Translations under genes and position numbers: made by a program
In this document: positions 1-7,326 of the stretch, piece after piece
How the letters are laid out: every line of letters begins with the position of its first letter
Position numbering within the stretch: position 1 is the first letter of the stretch
Notes under the pieces: generated by a model
What the model was told of the DNA's origin: nothing
Seen by the model: the letters and a program-made list of their open reading frames with translations, nothing else
Database searches by the model: none
Assembly (NCBI GenBank): GCA_022545745.1
Contig: JACZQL010000030.1
Coordinates: 1 to 8,742 of the forward strand
DNA from: Deltaproteobacteria bacterium
GTDB taxonomy: Bacteria; Desulfobacterota_B; Binatia; UBA9968
Reading direction: 5' to 3'
DNA: 8,742 nt

Positions 1-890
1 ACCAGTGCCAGGACGACTGCGAAAAGCCCCAGCATGATTAAAACCGGCTTGCGACGTCCGACAAAATATCGAACGCTTATGAGTCCCGAAAGAATTCTTC
101 CAGCGGCCGCAAGAATTTGACCGCCGGCCAGCAGGGCGGCGGCAAACACAAGGGGGAAATGAAGATCTTCCGTCAGGTAGAGCACAATGTAGCTCAAGTA
201 GCACCACTGACTGCCGGCAAGGATCGACGCATAGAGCGTCACTGTCCAAATCTCTTTGTGCCGGACGATATCCCGGAGTCCACCGATGGGCGCCGCGTCT
301 CGAGGGACCGGCTTTGGTGCAGGCTCCTTGTAGAGTCTAAGGACGGTAAATCCCATCCCGACGGCAATGACTCCCACGCAGGAAAGGGCAATGCGCCAGC
401 CGAAGGCCAAGCCAAGGGACGGTAGCACCAGCGCCGCGATGGTGCCGCCCAGGGGAACCCCCGTTTGTCTGATGCTCATCGCCGTGGCGCGTTCGCGCTG
501 CTCGAACCAACCTGCGACAGCCTTACTTCCTGCGGGTGTTCCCGTGCCCATGGGCACACCGAGGAGAAGCAGAAGCGGGACGAGGGAGGCAAAACCCGCC
601 GTGAGATTGACCATCATAATTATCAAACCGCCCGCTATCGTGCCATATCCGATGATCAGGCGCTCTCCGAACCGGTCCGCCGCCTTGCCCGCCCAGACGG
701 CGCTGGCCACAACCCCCGCATTGACGAGCGAGGCTAGGACGCCCACCTCCGCAAGGCTCAGACGGAGCTCTGTTTGAATGAGCGGTATGACCGTAGGAAT
801 ACCCAGGTGGATGGCCGCCAGAGTCGCTTGGGACAACGTGGCAATGGCCAGATGGAACCAACGGTCCGAACTTTTTCCTTGTTCCAACAA
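1..890 (-). CDS. MFS permease (major facilitator superfamily), 3' end beyond the window
   Basis: Read on the minus strand from 890, an uninterrupted frame of 296 codons runs off the left edge, so the C-terminal part (about a quarter of a typical 400-residue MFS protein) is missing. Hydrophobic helices alternate with short loops: about residues 13-37, 47-66, 78-95, 101-120, 145-163, 167-186, 215-240, 247-272 and 283 onward. The cytoplasmic loop after the second helix carries the MFS signature GKAADRFGER (about 68-77). The loop at 128-143 (FEQRERATAMSIRQTG) is the usual charged motif of the fourth/fifth helix region. It should be an inner-membrane secondary transporter driven by an ion gradient; the substrate cannot be told. 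There is no ATG. The upstream in-frame stop lies at 918-920, and TTG at 888-890 follows an AAAGGAA ribosome site with 9 nt spacing, so TTG is the likely start. It is transcribed divergently from the metallopeptidase gene. Family is certain; the start is less so. Confidence 0.9.
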   Translation of the reverse strand, partial: MLEQGKSSDRWFHLAIATLSQATLAAIHLGIPTVIPLIQTELRLSLAEVGVLASLVNAGVVASAVWAGKAADRFGERLIIGYGTIAGGLIIMMVNLTAGFASLVPLLLLLGVPMGTGTPAGSKAVAGWFEQRERATAMSIRQTGVPLGGTIAALVLPSLGLAFGWRIALSCVGVIAVGMGFTVLRLYKEPAPKPVPRDAAPIGGLRDIVRHKEIWTVTLYASILAGSQWCYLSYIVLYLTEDLHFPLVFAAALLAGGQILAAAGRILSGLISVRYFVGRRKPVLIMLGLFAVVLAL

Positions 891-1144
891 CGGTTCACGT
901 TCCTTTGGCGGTTTTTGTCATTGATGCAGCCGTCCGTCGATTTTGAATGGAATGCCGATATCGAAGCCAAATGACAACCGATACCGATTTCCTAAAGTGA
1001 AACGGAAGTCAACCTTCATCAACCATCCCTTGACCCGCTCAGTATCTCTTGCCTCTGCGCCATATTCGCACAGGAAGACGACCTTAATAAGGTTACAGCA
1101 ATTGTTGAGGATCTCTTTGCGCTTCTCGGCAAGGCGAGCAGCAT
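891..1144. other. Divergent intergenic region between the MFS and metallopeptidase genes
   Basis: No intact gene is evident. The minus-strand side must hold the MFS promoter; TTGTCA (complement of 972-977) is a possible -35, but no good -10 lies 16-18 nt downstream, so I do not call a promoter. The plus-strand side contains an open frame ending at 1148 that may be a gene relic, listed separately. Confidence 0.6.
900..906 (-). promoter_or_regulatory. Shine-Dalgarno site that decides the TTG start of the MFS gene
   Basis: On the minus strand the heptamer AAAGGAA ends 9 nt before the TTG at 890-888. No ATG or GTG lies between the in-frame stop at 918-920 and the first membrane helix, so this site is the main argument for TTG initiation. 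Confidence 0.55.
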
Positions 1145-1148
1145 TTGA
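996..1148 (+). pseudogene. Possible remnant of an upstream gene (C-terminal tail only)
   Basis: In the frame of the TGA at 1146-1148, an open stretch begins after a TAA at 993-995 and gives about 50 codons ending in an amphipathic, protein-like tail (DLNKVTAIVEDLFALLGKAS from about 1083). It has no convincing start codon. Its TGA overlaps the TTG start of the metallopeptidase gene in a TTGA arrangement, which is the four-base overlap usual for coupled genes in an operon. From general knowledge, compact peptidases of this type sometimes sit next to type I restriction-modification genes, so this could be the tail of a lost hsd-type gene. That identity is speculation. It may equally be chance open sequence. 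Confidence 0.25.
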
Positions 1149-1468
1149 CTATGGTTCACTGGAACGACAAGCAAGAATTCAAGAACAGAGTGAAACACTG
1201 GGCCGAGAAGCTCGATGTCAAGGTACAAAGTTTAACCCTAAGACCAATGAAGAACAAGTGGGCGTCTTGTTCCACGAACGGAAATCTGAATTTCAACATC
1301 GAGCTATTATGCATGGATCGAGACGTTGGGGATTACGTTATCGTTCATGAGCTACTGCATTTTTCCATCCCTCATCATGGAAAGCTCTGGAAGAGCCTGA
1401 TGCGGGCACACCTTGGGGAGTACGAGAAGTTCGATGGACGACTAAAAGATTGGAAAATACCCCATTAG
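1145..1468 (+). CDS. Compact zinc metallopeptidase, YgjP/DUF45 (M48-like) family
   Basis: A 107-residue protein, probably cytoplasmic, with no signal peptide or membrane segment. It carries the gluzincin signature HELLH at residues 68-72 (zinc ligands H68 and H72, catalytic E69). A third ligand is probably H78 in PHHGKLW, matching the family pattern HExxH followed by NHSxxFW. Upstream, KNKWASCSTNGNLNFN (36-51) is the conserved RWGSCS...G.I..N block of DUF45/YgjP proteins. Classical YgjP proteins are about 170-240 residues; this short form lacks most of the N-terminal part, but it starts cleanly and looks like the minimal version rather than a broken gene. Two starts are possible: TTG at 1145, which overlaps an upstream stop (TTGA), or ATG at 1151. 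AAGG at 1131-1134 is 10 nt before the TTG and supports it. The substrate is unknown. It is separated by 223 bp from the following operon, so it is probably an independent unit. Confidence 0.85.
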   Translation: MTMVHWNDKQEFKNRVKHWAEKLDVKVQSLTLRPMKNKWASCSTNGNLNFNIELLCMDRDVGDYVIVHELLHFSIPHHGKLWKSLMRAHLGEYEKFDGRLKDWKIPH

Positions 1469-1691
1469 GTATCGATTCAATCTCGGCAAACAGAAAAGTA
1501 TCTTTGAATTCCAGCCTGCATCTCCTTCGGATACGCTAACCTAACCGAAAAGACCTTGACCAGGCTCACCAATAACCTGGAGCATCGACACTCGACTCGC
1601 CTAAACAAATTGGATGCTTTTTGATGGATCGCCTGGGTTGCCCGCAATGCCCTTAACGTGCGGGTTAGCAAGTGCTATCTGTATTTAGAGT
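1469..1691. other. Intergenic region upstream of the DUF58/VWA operon
   Basis: No coding frame is credible here. It should contain the operon promoter. One candidate near the 3' end is TTAACG, 17 nt, then TATCTG, ending about 10 nt before the ATG at 1692; that would leave a very short leader and is weak. A small inverted repeat, CCAGG (1560-1564) with CCTGG (1576-1580), has an 11-nt loop and no U-tract, so it is not called a terminator. Confidence 0.5.
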
Positions 1692-2585
1692 ATGCTGCCT
1701 AGCCTATTGACCGCCGATTTTTTGAGTCGTTTGGAATGTCTCAGGGTGCGGATGCGCAGGGAAGTCCTGGGAGGGCGCCCTGGCAGTTACTCCTCGCCGC
1801 GGAGGGGGACTAGTTTAGAGTTTGCTGATTACCGCACGTATTCACCAGGGGACGATATCCGTTATCTCGACTGGGGAATTTTCGCCCGCAGCGATCGACT
1901 TTACGTTAAACTGTTCCGTGAGGAGGTGGACCTCTTTGTCTATCTCTTTGTGGATGCCAGTGGCTCCATGACCTTTCCATCTCCGCGAGAGAAGTTTACC
2001 CCCGCTTGCCAGGTGGCACTGGCCCTTGCCTACGTCGTCCTGGCCAACCACGATCATGTCAAACTCCACTTTTTGCAAGGAAGCCCGTCCCCTCCCGCCT
2101 CCCCTTTTTACCGGGGTCGACACCGGATCATGGACTGCGCAGATTTTTTCTCCTCCTTGTCTCCCCGAGGGCCGCTGGAGTTTGCTCACGCCTTGGGAGA
2201 TCATCTGAAACGGATCCGGCGCCCGGGTAAGGCAATTGTCTTGTCCGATTTCATGATGGCAGCCGAGGCATACCAGCGAGGCTTGAACCTTCTCAGGGCG
2301 TCTAACCTGGATGTCTTTGCGATCCAGGTTTTGAGCCCGGAGGAGTTGGATCCCCCTTTTCCCCGAGGGAGCCTCGCGGTGGTGGAAAACGAAAGCGATA
2401 CGGAGGTAGGGCTTGAGTGGAACGGACCGATGCGCCGCGCCTATCAGGAGAGGTTGGCCACTCATAACCGCCAACTCAGGAGTTTTTGTCACCAAGGGGG
2501 AATCCCCACTTCACTTTATGTGACAGACCAAGAGATCAGTGACTTCGTGCTTCAGGCCCTACCCTCCATGGGCCTCTTTAAATAG
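1692..2585 (+). CDS. DUF58-domain protein of a MoxR/VWA-type system
   Basis: This 297-residue soluble protein has the DUF58 hallmark RTYSPGDDIRYLDW at residues 48-61 (family pattern R-Y-x-PGDD-R-x-IDW). A VWA-like fold follows, with a MIDAS-type DASGSM at 88-93 (D88, S90, S92) and a later acidic site in VLSDF (D186). There is no membrane segment, so it is probably cytoplasmic or peripheral to the membrane. DUF58 proteins are usually encoded between a moxR AAA+ ATPase gene and membrane VWA genes and are thought to act as adaptors of that chaperone-like complex; here only the downstream partners are present. ATG at 1692 is the first start after an in-frame TAG at 1686-1688, and the N-terminus matches the family in length, but no clear Shine-Dalgarno precedes it. 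The next gene begins 5 bp after its stop. Confidence 0.93.
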   Translation: MLPSLLTADFLSRLECLRVRMRREVLGGRPGSYSSPRRGTSLEFADYRTYSPGDDIRYLDWGIFARSDRLYVKLFREEVDLFVYLFVDASGSMTFPSPREKFTPACQVALALAYVVLANHDHVKLHFLQGSPSPPASPFYRGRHRIMDCADFFSSLSPRGPLEFAHALGDHLKRIRRPGKAIVLSDFMMAAEAYQRGLNLLRASNLDVFAIQVLSPEELDPPFPRGSLAVVENESDTEVGLEWNGPMRRAYQERLATHNRQLRSFCHQGGIPTSLYVTDQEISDFVLQALPSMGLFK

Positions 2586-2590
2586 CGGTC

Positions 2591-4402
2591 ATGGAATTTC
2601 TCAATCCGGCTGGGCTCTACGCCCTTTCTCTTCTCCCGCTCCTCCTCATCCCTTATCTCATAAGGCGAAGGCGTCGCGTGGTCTTTTCCAGCCTACTTCT
2701 CCTGAGGGAATTCTCCATGGGCTCTTCAAGTCGATCTTGGGCTCGGCTTCGGCTTCCGCTGCTATTCTTTCTACAACTTATTTTTCTCGTCCTTTTGGTC
2801 TTGGGGTTAGGGGATCCCGTGCTGACTACAAATTTGCCCGAGAAGATCGCCATCCTCCTGGACAATTCCGCTAGTATGCAGACCGTCGAGGGTGAAAAGA
2901 GCCGGTTCGAAATTGCCAAGCAGAAGACACGACATTTACTGGGCAGCTTGGCCCCTGATACGAGAGTAAGCCTGTTCCTCACCGTCCCAGGGCTGGACCC
3001 CATTGGAGCGGTTTTGAATCCTGGGGAAGCGCTAGGTCTGATGGAACCCTTGAGCCCCTATGACCTGGGGGAACCTCAGGGCGAATACGAGCAGTTCCTT
3101 TTCCGCCTGTCTAAGGAGAGCAGTTACGATCGAATAGTGTTTTTCACCGATTATCGGGTGAGGGAGCCCGGTGGGTCCACGGAAGTCATCTCTGTGGGTG
3201 AATCCCAGGGGAATGTCGCCATCACCTCATTTGCCCTCACTCGTTCCTTTGCCTCTGACCGGTTGCAGGCCGCGGTGGAGGTGACCAACTTTGACTCCAA
3301 AGTGCGGAAGGTTAAGCTTTCACTCAAAGGTGACGGGAAAACTCTCTCTTCCAAGACTCCTACCATCGCAGCTCGCAAGACCGCTACAGTTTTTTTTGCA
3401 GGGTTTCCTTATAGTTCTTACTATGAAGCTGAGCTGCAATTACGAGATGCTTTATCTCTAGACAACGTACGTTATGGCGTTTTGCCCGCCGTTAACAGCA
3501 AATCCGTACTCGCGGTTTCCCCTAGAAGGGATGCGCTGCTCAGTCTCCGCGGCATCCCTGGGCTGAGGGTCAAAGTGATTTTACCGGATGCGTATAAAGG
3601 GAACGGCGGTCAGGAACAAAGACTGGAGATATTCCACTACTCTGCTCCACAAGTATTGCCTAAGAACGACGCCCTGTTTGTCCTTCCGCCTAAGGGAAAC
3701 CCCTTGGTTTCTCTGGGAGAGCCCCTATCCGAGCCTACCATCACAGACTGGCGAGACCCCCATCCGCTCACCCGCTACGTCAATTTCGCCCTCTTTCGGC
3801 CCTCCTATGCTCGGCCAGTGGTACCACCGCTCCTGGCGAAAAAAATCATTGAAGGCCCAGAGGGACCGTTGGCAGTCATTGTGAGACGGCAAGGGTTTCG
3901 GTACCTGGTCTTGGGTTTTGACCCCTTTCCCTACCTTGCCCAGGCTAATCTACCCATGTCGATTTTTACGTTAAATCTGTTGAGCTGGTTTTTCGAAGGA
4001 CTGGGAGACTCCACAACTGCTACGGGCGAAACCCTCAGGCTCCCAAGTCACAAGGGCGCTACCCTAGTGGGTCCAAGGGGGCAAAGGGTCAACGTCGGCG
4101 AGGGCAGCGACCTATTTTCTCGTACATTCTTTCAAGGGATCTATCGCGTGGACCAGGGGGGAGATGAGAAGGTCCGGGCCGTTAACTTTGACGATGTTAG
4201 AGAATCCGATCTGAGCTATTTCGCCACTCTGAAATTAACGCGAGGCGTAGGGGAACCCGCCATCCGCTCCACCACCGTTTCCTTATGGCCTTACCTCGTC
4301 GTGGTCTCCATCCTGCTTTTGTTTTTGGAGTGGTTCCTTAACCCAACTGCCATTCAGTCGCGCTTTTCAATGGCTCAGAGTCTCCGGGAGCGCAGAGCAT
4401 GA
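2591..4402 (+). CDS. BatA-like membrane protein with N-terminal anchor and VWA domain
   Basis: This 603-residue protein starts with the BatA ('aerotolerance regulator N-terminal') pattern: FLNPAGLYALSLLPLLLIPYL (about 3-23), then an Arg-rich turn (RRRRR, 25-29) and a second helix at about 56-74. A VWA domain follows, with MIDAS DNSASM at 91-96 (D91, S93, S95) and FFTDY at about 184-188. The threonine of a full MIDAS is not obvious, so metal binding may be incomplete. After about residue 205 comes an Ig-like/beta-rich extracytoplasmic stretch, then a region of unknown fold. A C-terminal helix lies at about 566-585 (WPYLVVVSILLLFLEWF), followed by a basic tail. It is probably held in the inner membrane with its central part outside. 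It lies 5 bp after the DUF58 gene and overlaps the next gene by 4 bp (ATGA), so all three are co-transcribed. Role inferred from family: membrane partner of a MoxR/DUF58 complex. Confidence 0.88.
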   Translation: MEFLNPAGLYALSLLPLLLIPYLIRRRRRVVFSSLLLLREFSMGSSSRSWARLRLPLLFFLQLIFLVLLVLGLGDPVLTTNLPEKIAILLDNSASMQTVEGEKSRFEIAKQKTRHLLGSLAPDTRVSLFLTVPGLDPIGAVLNPGEALGLMEPLSPYDLGEPQGEYEQFLFRLSKESSYDRIVFFTDYRVREPGGSTEVISVGESQGNVAITSFALTRSFASDRLQAAVEVTNFDSKVRKVKLSLKGDGKTLSSKTPTIAARKTATVFFAGFPYSSYYEAELQLRDALSLDNVRYGVLPAVNSKSVLAVSPRRDALLSLRGIPGLRVKVILPDAYKGNGGQEQRLEIFHYSAPQVLPKNDALFVLPPKGNPLVSLGEPLSEPTITDWRDPHPLTRYVNFALFRPSYARPVVPPLLAKKIIEGPEGPLAVIVRRQGFRYLVLGFDPFPYLAQANLPMSIFTLNLLSWFFEGLGDSTTATGETLRLPSHKGATLVGPRGQRVNVGEGSDLFSRTFFQGIYRVDQGGDEKVRAVNFDDVRESDLSYFATLKLTRGVGEPAIRSTTVSLWPYLVVVSILLLFLEWFLNPTAIQSRFSMAQSLRERRA

Positions 4403-6948
4403 GCGAATGGTTCTCTCAGGTCCAGTTCGCTAGACCTCTCCTTCTCCTGATGTTGGGGTTGGTGCCTGTCTTTTGGTTACGGTGGAGGCACCGTTCTACG
4501 GTGGTGGTCCTTTGGCGCTCTTTGGTCTTTTCGTTATTGGTCCTTGCCCTGGCGGAACCCCTTCAGGTTAGGGAAGTGAAAAAGGTGGTGCAGGAAGGCT
4601 TGCGCATCTATGCCTTCGATCTTTCCCACAGCGTCCCCGGGGCAATGCGTCGCTGGATGGAGGAGGTTACCAGGGAGCGCCTCTCCCCGGTCAAAAACGA
4701 TCTTATGGTGGTCTTTGGCGGTGAATCTCGAGAGGTGCAAAATTGGGATGCTTGGTTGCGAGGGAAGACGTCGTTGGAGGCCATTCGGCCGGGCCAGACA
4801 AATCTGGAAGGTCTCATCTCCAAGCTCTTGGAGAGCCCAGGTGCCCCGCGGTCCGTTTACCTATTCACAGATGGTTGGGAAACAGAAGGTCGAGTGGAAA
4901 GGATCCTCTCTTCACTGCCACCCTCATCCCTTAGGATTTTTCCGTTGCTCCCCGCTGCACCGCTGGGGGTGGCCAACGTGAAGGTCAAAAGGATTATAGC
5001 CCCCCACACGGGAAAAAGCGGGGAAGGGATCCAGCTAAGGGTTGCCGTAGATAACCAGAACGCTGGAGAGGTCAGTGGAGAGATAATCCTTAAGCGGAAC
5101 GGTCAAGGGTTTAAAACCGTTCCGGTCACAATCAAACCGGGGAGTCATCTGTTTTCCTATGACGCTCAGCTACCAGAGGGGGGTCTCAGCTCGTTTGAAG
5201 CCCGGTTTGTTCCCCAAAAGACCGAGACGGATCTCTATCTTCACGATAATCAAGCCACAGCGTGGGTAGCCGTGCGCCGAAAGGAGAAGGTCCTGATCCT
5301 TAATGGTAAGAAGGAGGAGGGCAAGATCCTCGAGGAGATCCTCAAGCGGATCGGTTTTCAGGTAACTTCTGTGGCCGTGGAGTCATCGCCACCGGAACCC
5401 ACGGGTTTTAAAGCGGTGATTTTCAATAATGCGGCACGTGAACGTTTCTCTCCCAGCTATTTGGTTTCCCTGTCTAACTACGTCGACCGTGGAGGATCCC
5501 TCGTGATGTTAGGCGGGGAGGAGAGTTTTGGACCTGGCGGTTACAAAGGGAGTCCCATTGAAGATGCGTTACCCGTGCATCTCAAGGAACCGGTGGAGGA
5601 CAGAAAGATTCGGGCCATCGTACTCGTGATTGACAAATCCGGCAGCATGCGCAGAGACAAAAAACTTGTTTATGCCAAGGAGGCGGCAAAGGCCTTAGCG
5701 ACGAACCTCATGGAACATGACCTCATCGGGGTGGTCGGATTTGATGTTTCGCCTTTCGTTGTGGTTCCTCTGGGTTCACTGGATCGGCTGCGAGCTGTCT
5801 TTGGCGCTCAAGTGGACCGTCTGAAGGCCGGGGGAAGAACCTTTCTCTTTCCGGCCATTGTGGAGGCGCGAAATCAACTGGAGAAAAAAGCCGCGAGCTC
5901 TAAACATGTGATCATATTGAGTGATGGGGAGACGGGTGGGACGGGAAGCGATTACATCGATTTGGTCTCCGCAATGAAAAGAAACTTGAAGATTAAGGTC
6001 TCCACTGTGGCCATAGGAGCCCAGGCTAACGTCCCCCTACTGCGTAGGATTGCCCAGTACGGTGGGGGACTCTACCACCACACCTACGATCCCAGCACAC
6101 TGCCTCAGATCGTATTACGCGAGATAAAAGAGGAACCGCTTAAGGGTCCGCTAGTGGAGAAGAAGCACCTCCCTGCCTTGGACAGCGCGTCACAGATCTT
6201 TCGAACCTTTCCCTATGCTGCCTTGCCTCCCCTGCAGGGATACGTTGAGACCGAAATCAAGAACGGAGCGAATTTAGATATGACGGTCTCCCGCGGGACA
6301 GAGAAAATCCCTCTGGTGGCCTCATGGGAATACGGCAAGGGTAGGGCCGTCGCCTTTGCTACGGATCTCCATGGACGCTGGACAAAGGATTGGATTGAGT
6401 GGGATGGACTGGAAGAATTTTGGCGCAGAATTTTTCATTGGCTGATTCCGTTCGAGGACCCGTTACCCCCTCACGAGGTGAGAATCAACCTTAGCGGCGG
6501 CCAGCCTATTTTGGATTTGTTTCTCTATGGAGGGAAGGAGGAGTCCGCCGTCTTTCGTTATTCTTACAGCGGCAAGGGGAGCAAGGGTCAAGGGAATCTC
6601 AGGAGAGTCGCCGCAGGTCATTACCGAACGGCCCTTCCCTTTTCTGCCGCTGGCGACTACCGCATAGCACTCGTTGAGGTAACAGGGGGGAAAAATATTT
6701 CCTTTCCACCCCTGGGTTATACACTTCCCTTTGACCCTAGGGCCGAGGCCCCGCGGGACCATTTCAATGCTGTGTTATTAGAAAAACTGGCCCAATGGAC
6801 CGGCGGTTCCATCAACCCCGATCTAGGCGAACAGGTCAAACCAGCGGAGGTTCAGCGCGTCTCCCAGTCGCTGCGCTCTTTTCCTATGCTCTTGGCCATC
6901 ATTCTCTTTTTGCTGGAGACCTTCCTGCGCCGGTTTATCCCCTGGTAG
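4399..6948 (+). CDS. Membrane protein with two VWA domains and a glutamine-amidotransferase-like fold
   Basis: An 849-residue protein. Two N-terminal helices (about 10-27 and 36-53) lead into a first VWA-like domain (about 68-190) with FDLSHS (D74, S76, S78), QTN (T134) and FTDG (D158). A beta-sandwich follows at about 193-295. A class I amidotransferase-like fold begins at about 297 (KVLILNG), includes GGSLVMLGGEESFGPGGY (365-382), and resumes at about 605-685. Inserted into it is a canonical VWA domain (about 405-575) with MIDAS D412-S414-S416, T481 and D509 in LSDGE. No nucleophilic cysteine is seen where amidotransferases have one, so glutaminase activity is unlikely. The C-terminus has one more helix (about 828-845). 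It overlaps the previous gene by 4 bp, and GGAG lies 8 nt before its ATG. It is probably a large periplasm-facing scaffold of the DUF58/VWA system; the client is unknown. Confidence 0.88.
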   Translation: MSEWFSQVQFARPLLLLMLGLVPVFWLRWRHRSTVVVLWRSLVFSLLVLALAEPLQVREVKKVVQEGLRIYAFDLSHSVPGAMRRWMEEVTRERLSPVKNDLMVVFGGESREVQNWDAWLRGKTSLEAIRPGQTNLEGLISKLLESPGAPRSVYLFTDGWETEGRVERILSSLPPSSLRIFPLLPAAPLGVANVKVKRIIAPHTGKSGEGIQLRVAVDNQNAGEVSGEIILKRNGQGFKTVPVTIKPGSHLFSYDAQLPEGGLSSFEARFVPQKTETDLYLHDNQATAWVAVRRKEKVLILNGKKEEGKILEEILKRIGFQVTSVAVESSPPEPTGFKAVIFNNAARERFSPSYLVSLSNYVDRGGSLVMLGGEESFGPGGYKGSPIEDALPVHLKEPVEDRKIRAIVLVIDKSGSMRRDKKLVYAKEAAKALATNLMEHDLIGVVGFDVSPFVVVPLGSLDRLRAVFGAQVDRLKAGGRTFLFPAIVEARNQLEKKAASSKHVIILSDGETGGTGSDYIDLVSAMKRNLKIKVSTVAIGAQANVPLLRRIAQYGGGLYHHTYDPSTLPQIVLREIKEEPLKGPLVEKKHLPALDSASQIFRTFPYAALPPLQGYVETEIKNGANLDMTVSRGTEKIPLVASWEYGKGRAVAFATDLHGRWTKDWIEWDGLEEFWRRIFHWLIPFEDPLPPHEVRINLSGGQPILDLFLYGGKEESAVFRYSYSGKGSKGQGNLRRVAAGHYRTALPFSAAGDYRIALVEVTGGKNISFPPLGYTLPFDPRAEAPRDHFNAVLLEKLAQWTGGSINPDLGEQVKPAEVQRVSQSLRSFPMLLAIILFLLETFLRRFIPW

Positions 6949-6961
6949 GGTTATCGATCTT

Positions 6962-6984
6962 CCCAGTGAGCCACTTCACATGGG
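6962..6984 (+). terminator. Weak hairpin after the VWA operon
   Basis: CCCAGTGA (6962-6969) pairs with TCACATGGG (6976-6984), with one bulged base and a 6-nt loop. It lies 14 bp after the operon stop. The only T-rich run (around 6999-7006) is about 15 nt further on rather than adjacent, so this is at best a poor intrinsic terminator. Confidence 0.25.
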
Positions 6985-6999
6985 CTTGGGTGCCTGCTT

Positions 7000-7028
7000 A
7001 TTTTATCCATACGGATATGGTAAAAAAA
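7000..7028. promoter_or_regulatory. Inverted repeat just upstream of the small-gene pair
   Basis: CCATA (7007-7011) and TATGG (7016-7020) flank CGGA, and the pairing extends outward through TTTTA and TAAAA with one bulged T. The A7 run ends 4 nt before the ATG at 7033. No Shine-Dalgarno is visible for that start. The repeat could be an operator or an RNA hairpin near the start site. Its low-GC flanks stand out from the local sequence. The function is inferred only from position. Confidence 0.3.
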
Positions 7029-7032
7029 GTTC

Positions 7033-7326
7033 ATGGAGAAATCTTTGGATCGAGTTATTTTCGATCTCGGTGCTAGGCTAGGTTCCCTGGAAGGCTATCT
7101 CTATGGGGAAGAGCGAGTGGAGAAAAAGTATCTGGCGGGGTGGCTGCAGAATATTGACAAGGAGTTCTCGGGGCTCCCCGTTGAGACACGCAGCGAGATC
7201 GCCGGGGATTATGAGGAAGTCATAAGAAAGGTAGTGGCCCTGCTCCAGAAGACCTTTGGAGATGGGGATGCCGAAACCATTAGATGTAAGGATATGGCTG
7301 CCAGGCTAACAGGGGGTAACCAATGA
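7033..7326 (+). CDS. Small hypothetical protein, 97 residues
   Basis: I do not recognise this protein. It is charged and predicted to be mostly alpha-helical (for example RSEIAGDYEEVIRKVVALLQ at about 53-72), with no signal peptide, membrane helix or obvious metal-binding motif, and only one cysteine in IRCKDM. It probably folds in the cytoplasm. ATG at 7033 has no clear ribosome site but follows a hairpin. Its TGA overlaps the ATG of the next small gene in an ATGA overlap, and that second gene has a strong ribosome site inside this one. The tight coupling, good codon use and lack of a competing frame argue that it is real. It lies 84 bp after the VWA operon and upstream of lexA on the same strand. 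Confidence 0.65.
   Translation: MEKSLDRVIFDLGARLGSLEGYLYGEERVEKKYLAGWLQNIDKEFSGLPVETRSEIAGDYEEVIRKVVALLQKTFGDGDAETIRCKDMAARLTGGNQ
7311..7317 (+). promoter_or_regulatory. Shine-Dalgarno for the 65-residue gene
   Basis: AGGGGGT ends 5 nt before the ATG at 7323, inside the 3' end of the preceding gene. It supports translation of the downstream small gene from this start. Confidence 0.6.

Noticed and set aside
367..861. Several open frames on both strands (plus 367-777 and 465-737, minus 523-861)
   Set aside because: They are out-of-frame readings of the MFS permease gene, which reads continuously in another minus-strand frame.
1554..1580. CCAGG/CCTGG hairpin as a terminator for the metallopeptidase gene
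   Set aside because: The stem is only 5 bp with an 11-nt loop and no U-tract.
1842..2495. 217-codon open frame on the minus strand
   Set aside because: It lies wholly antisense to the DUF58 gene, whose motifs are unmistakable, and its own translation shows no domain.
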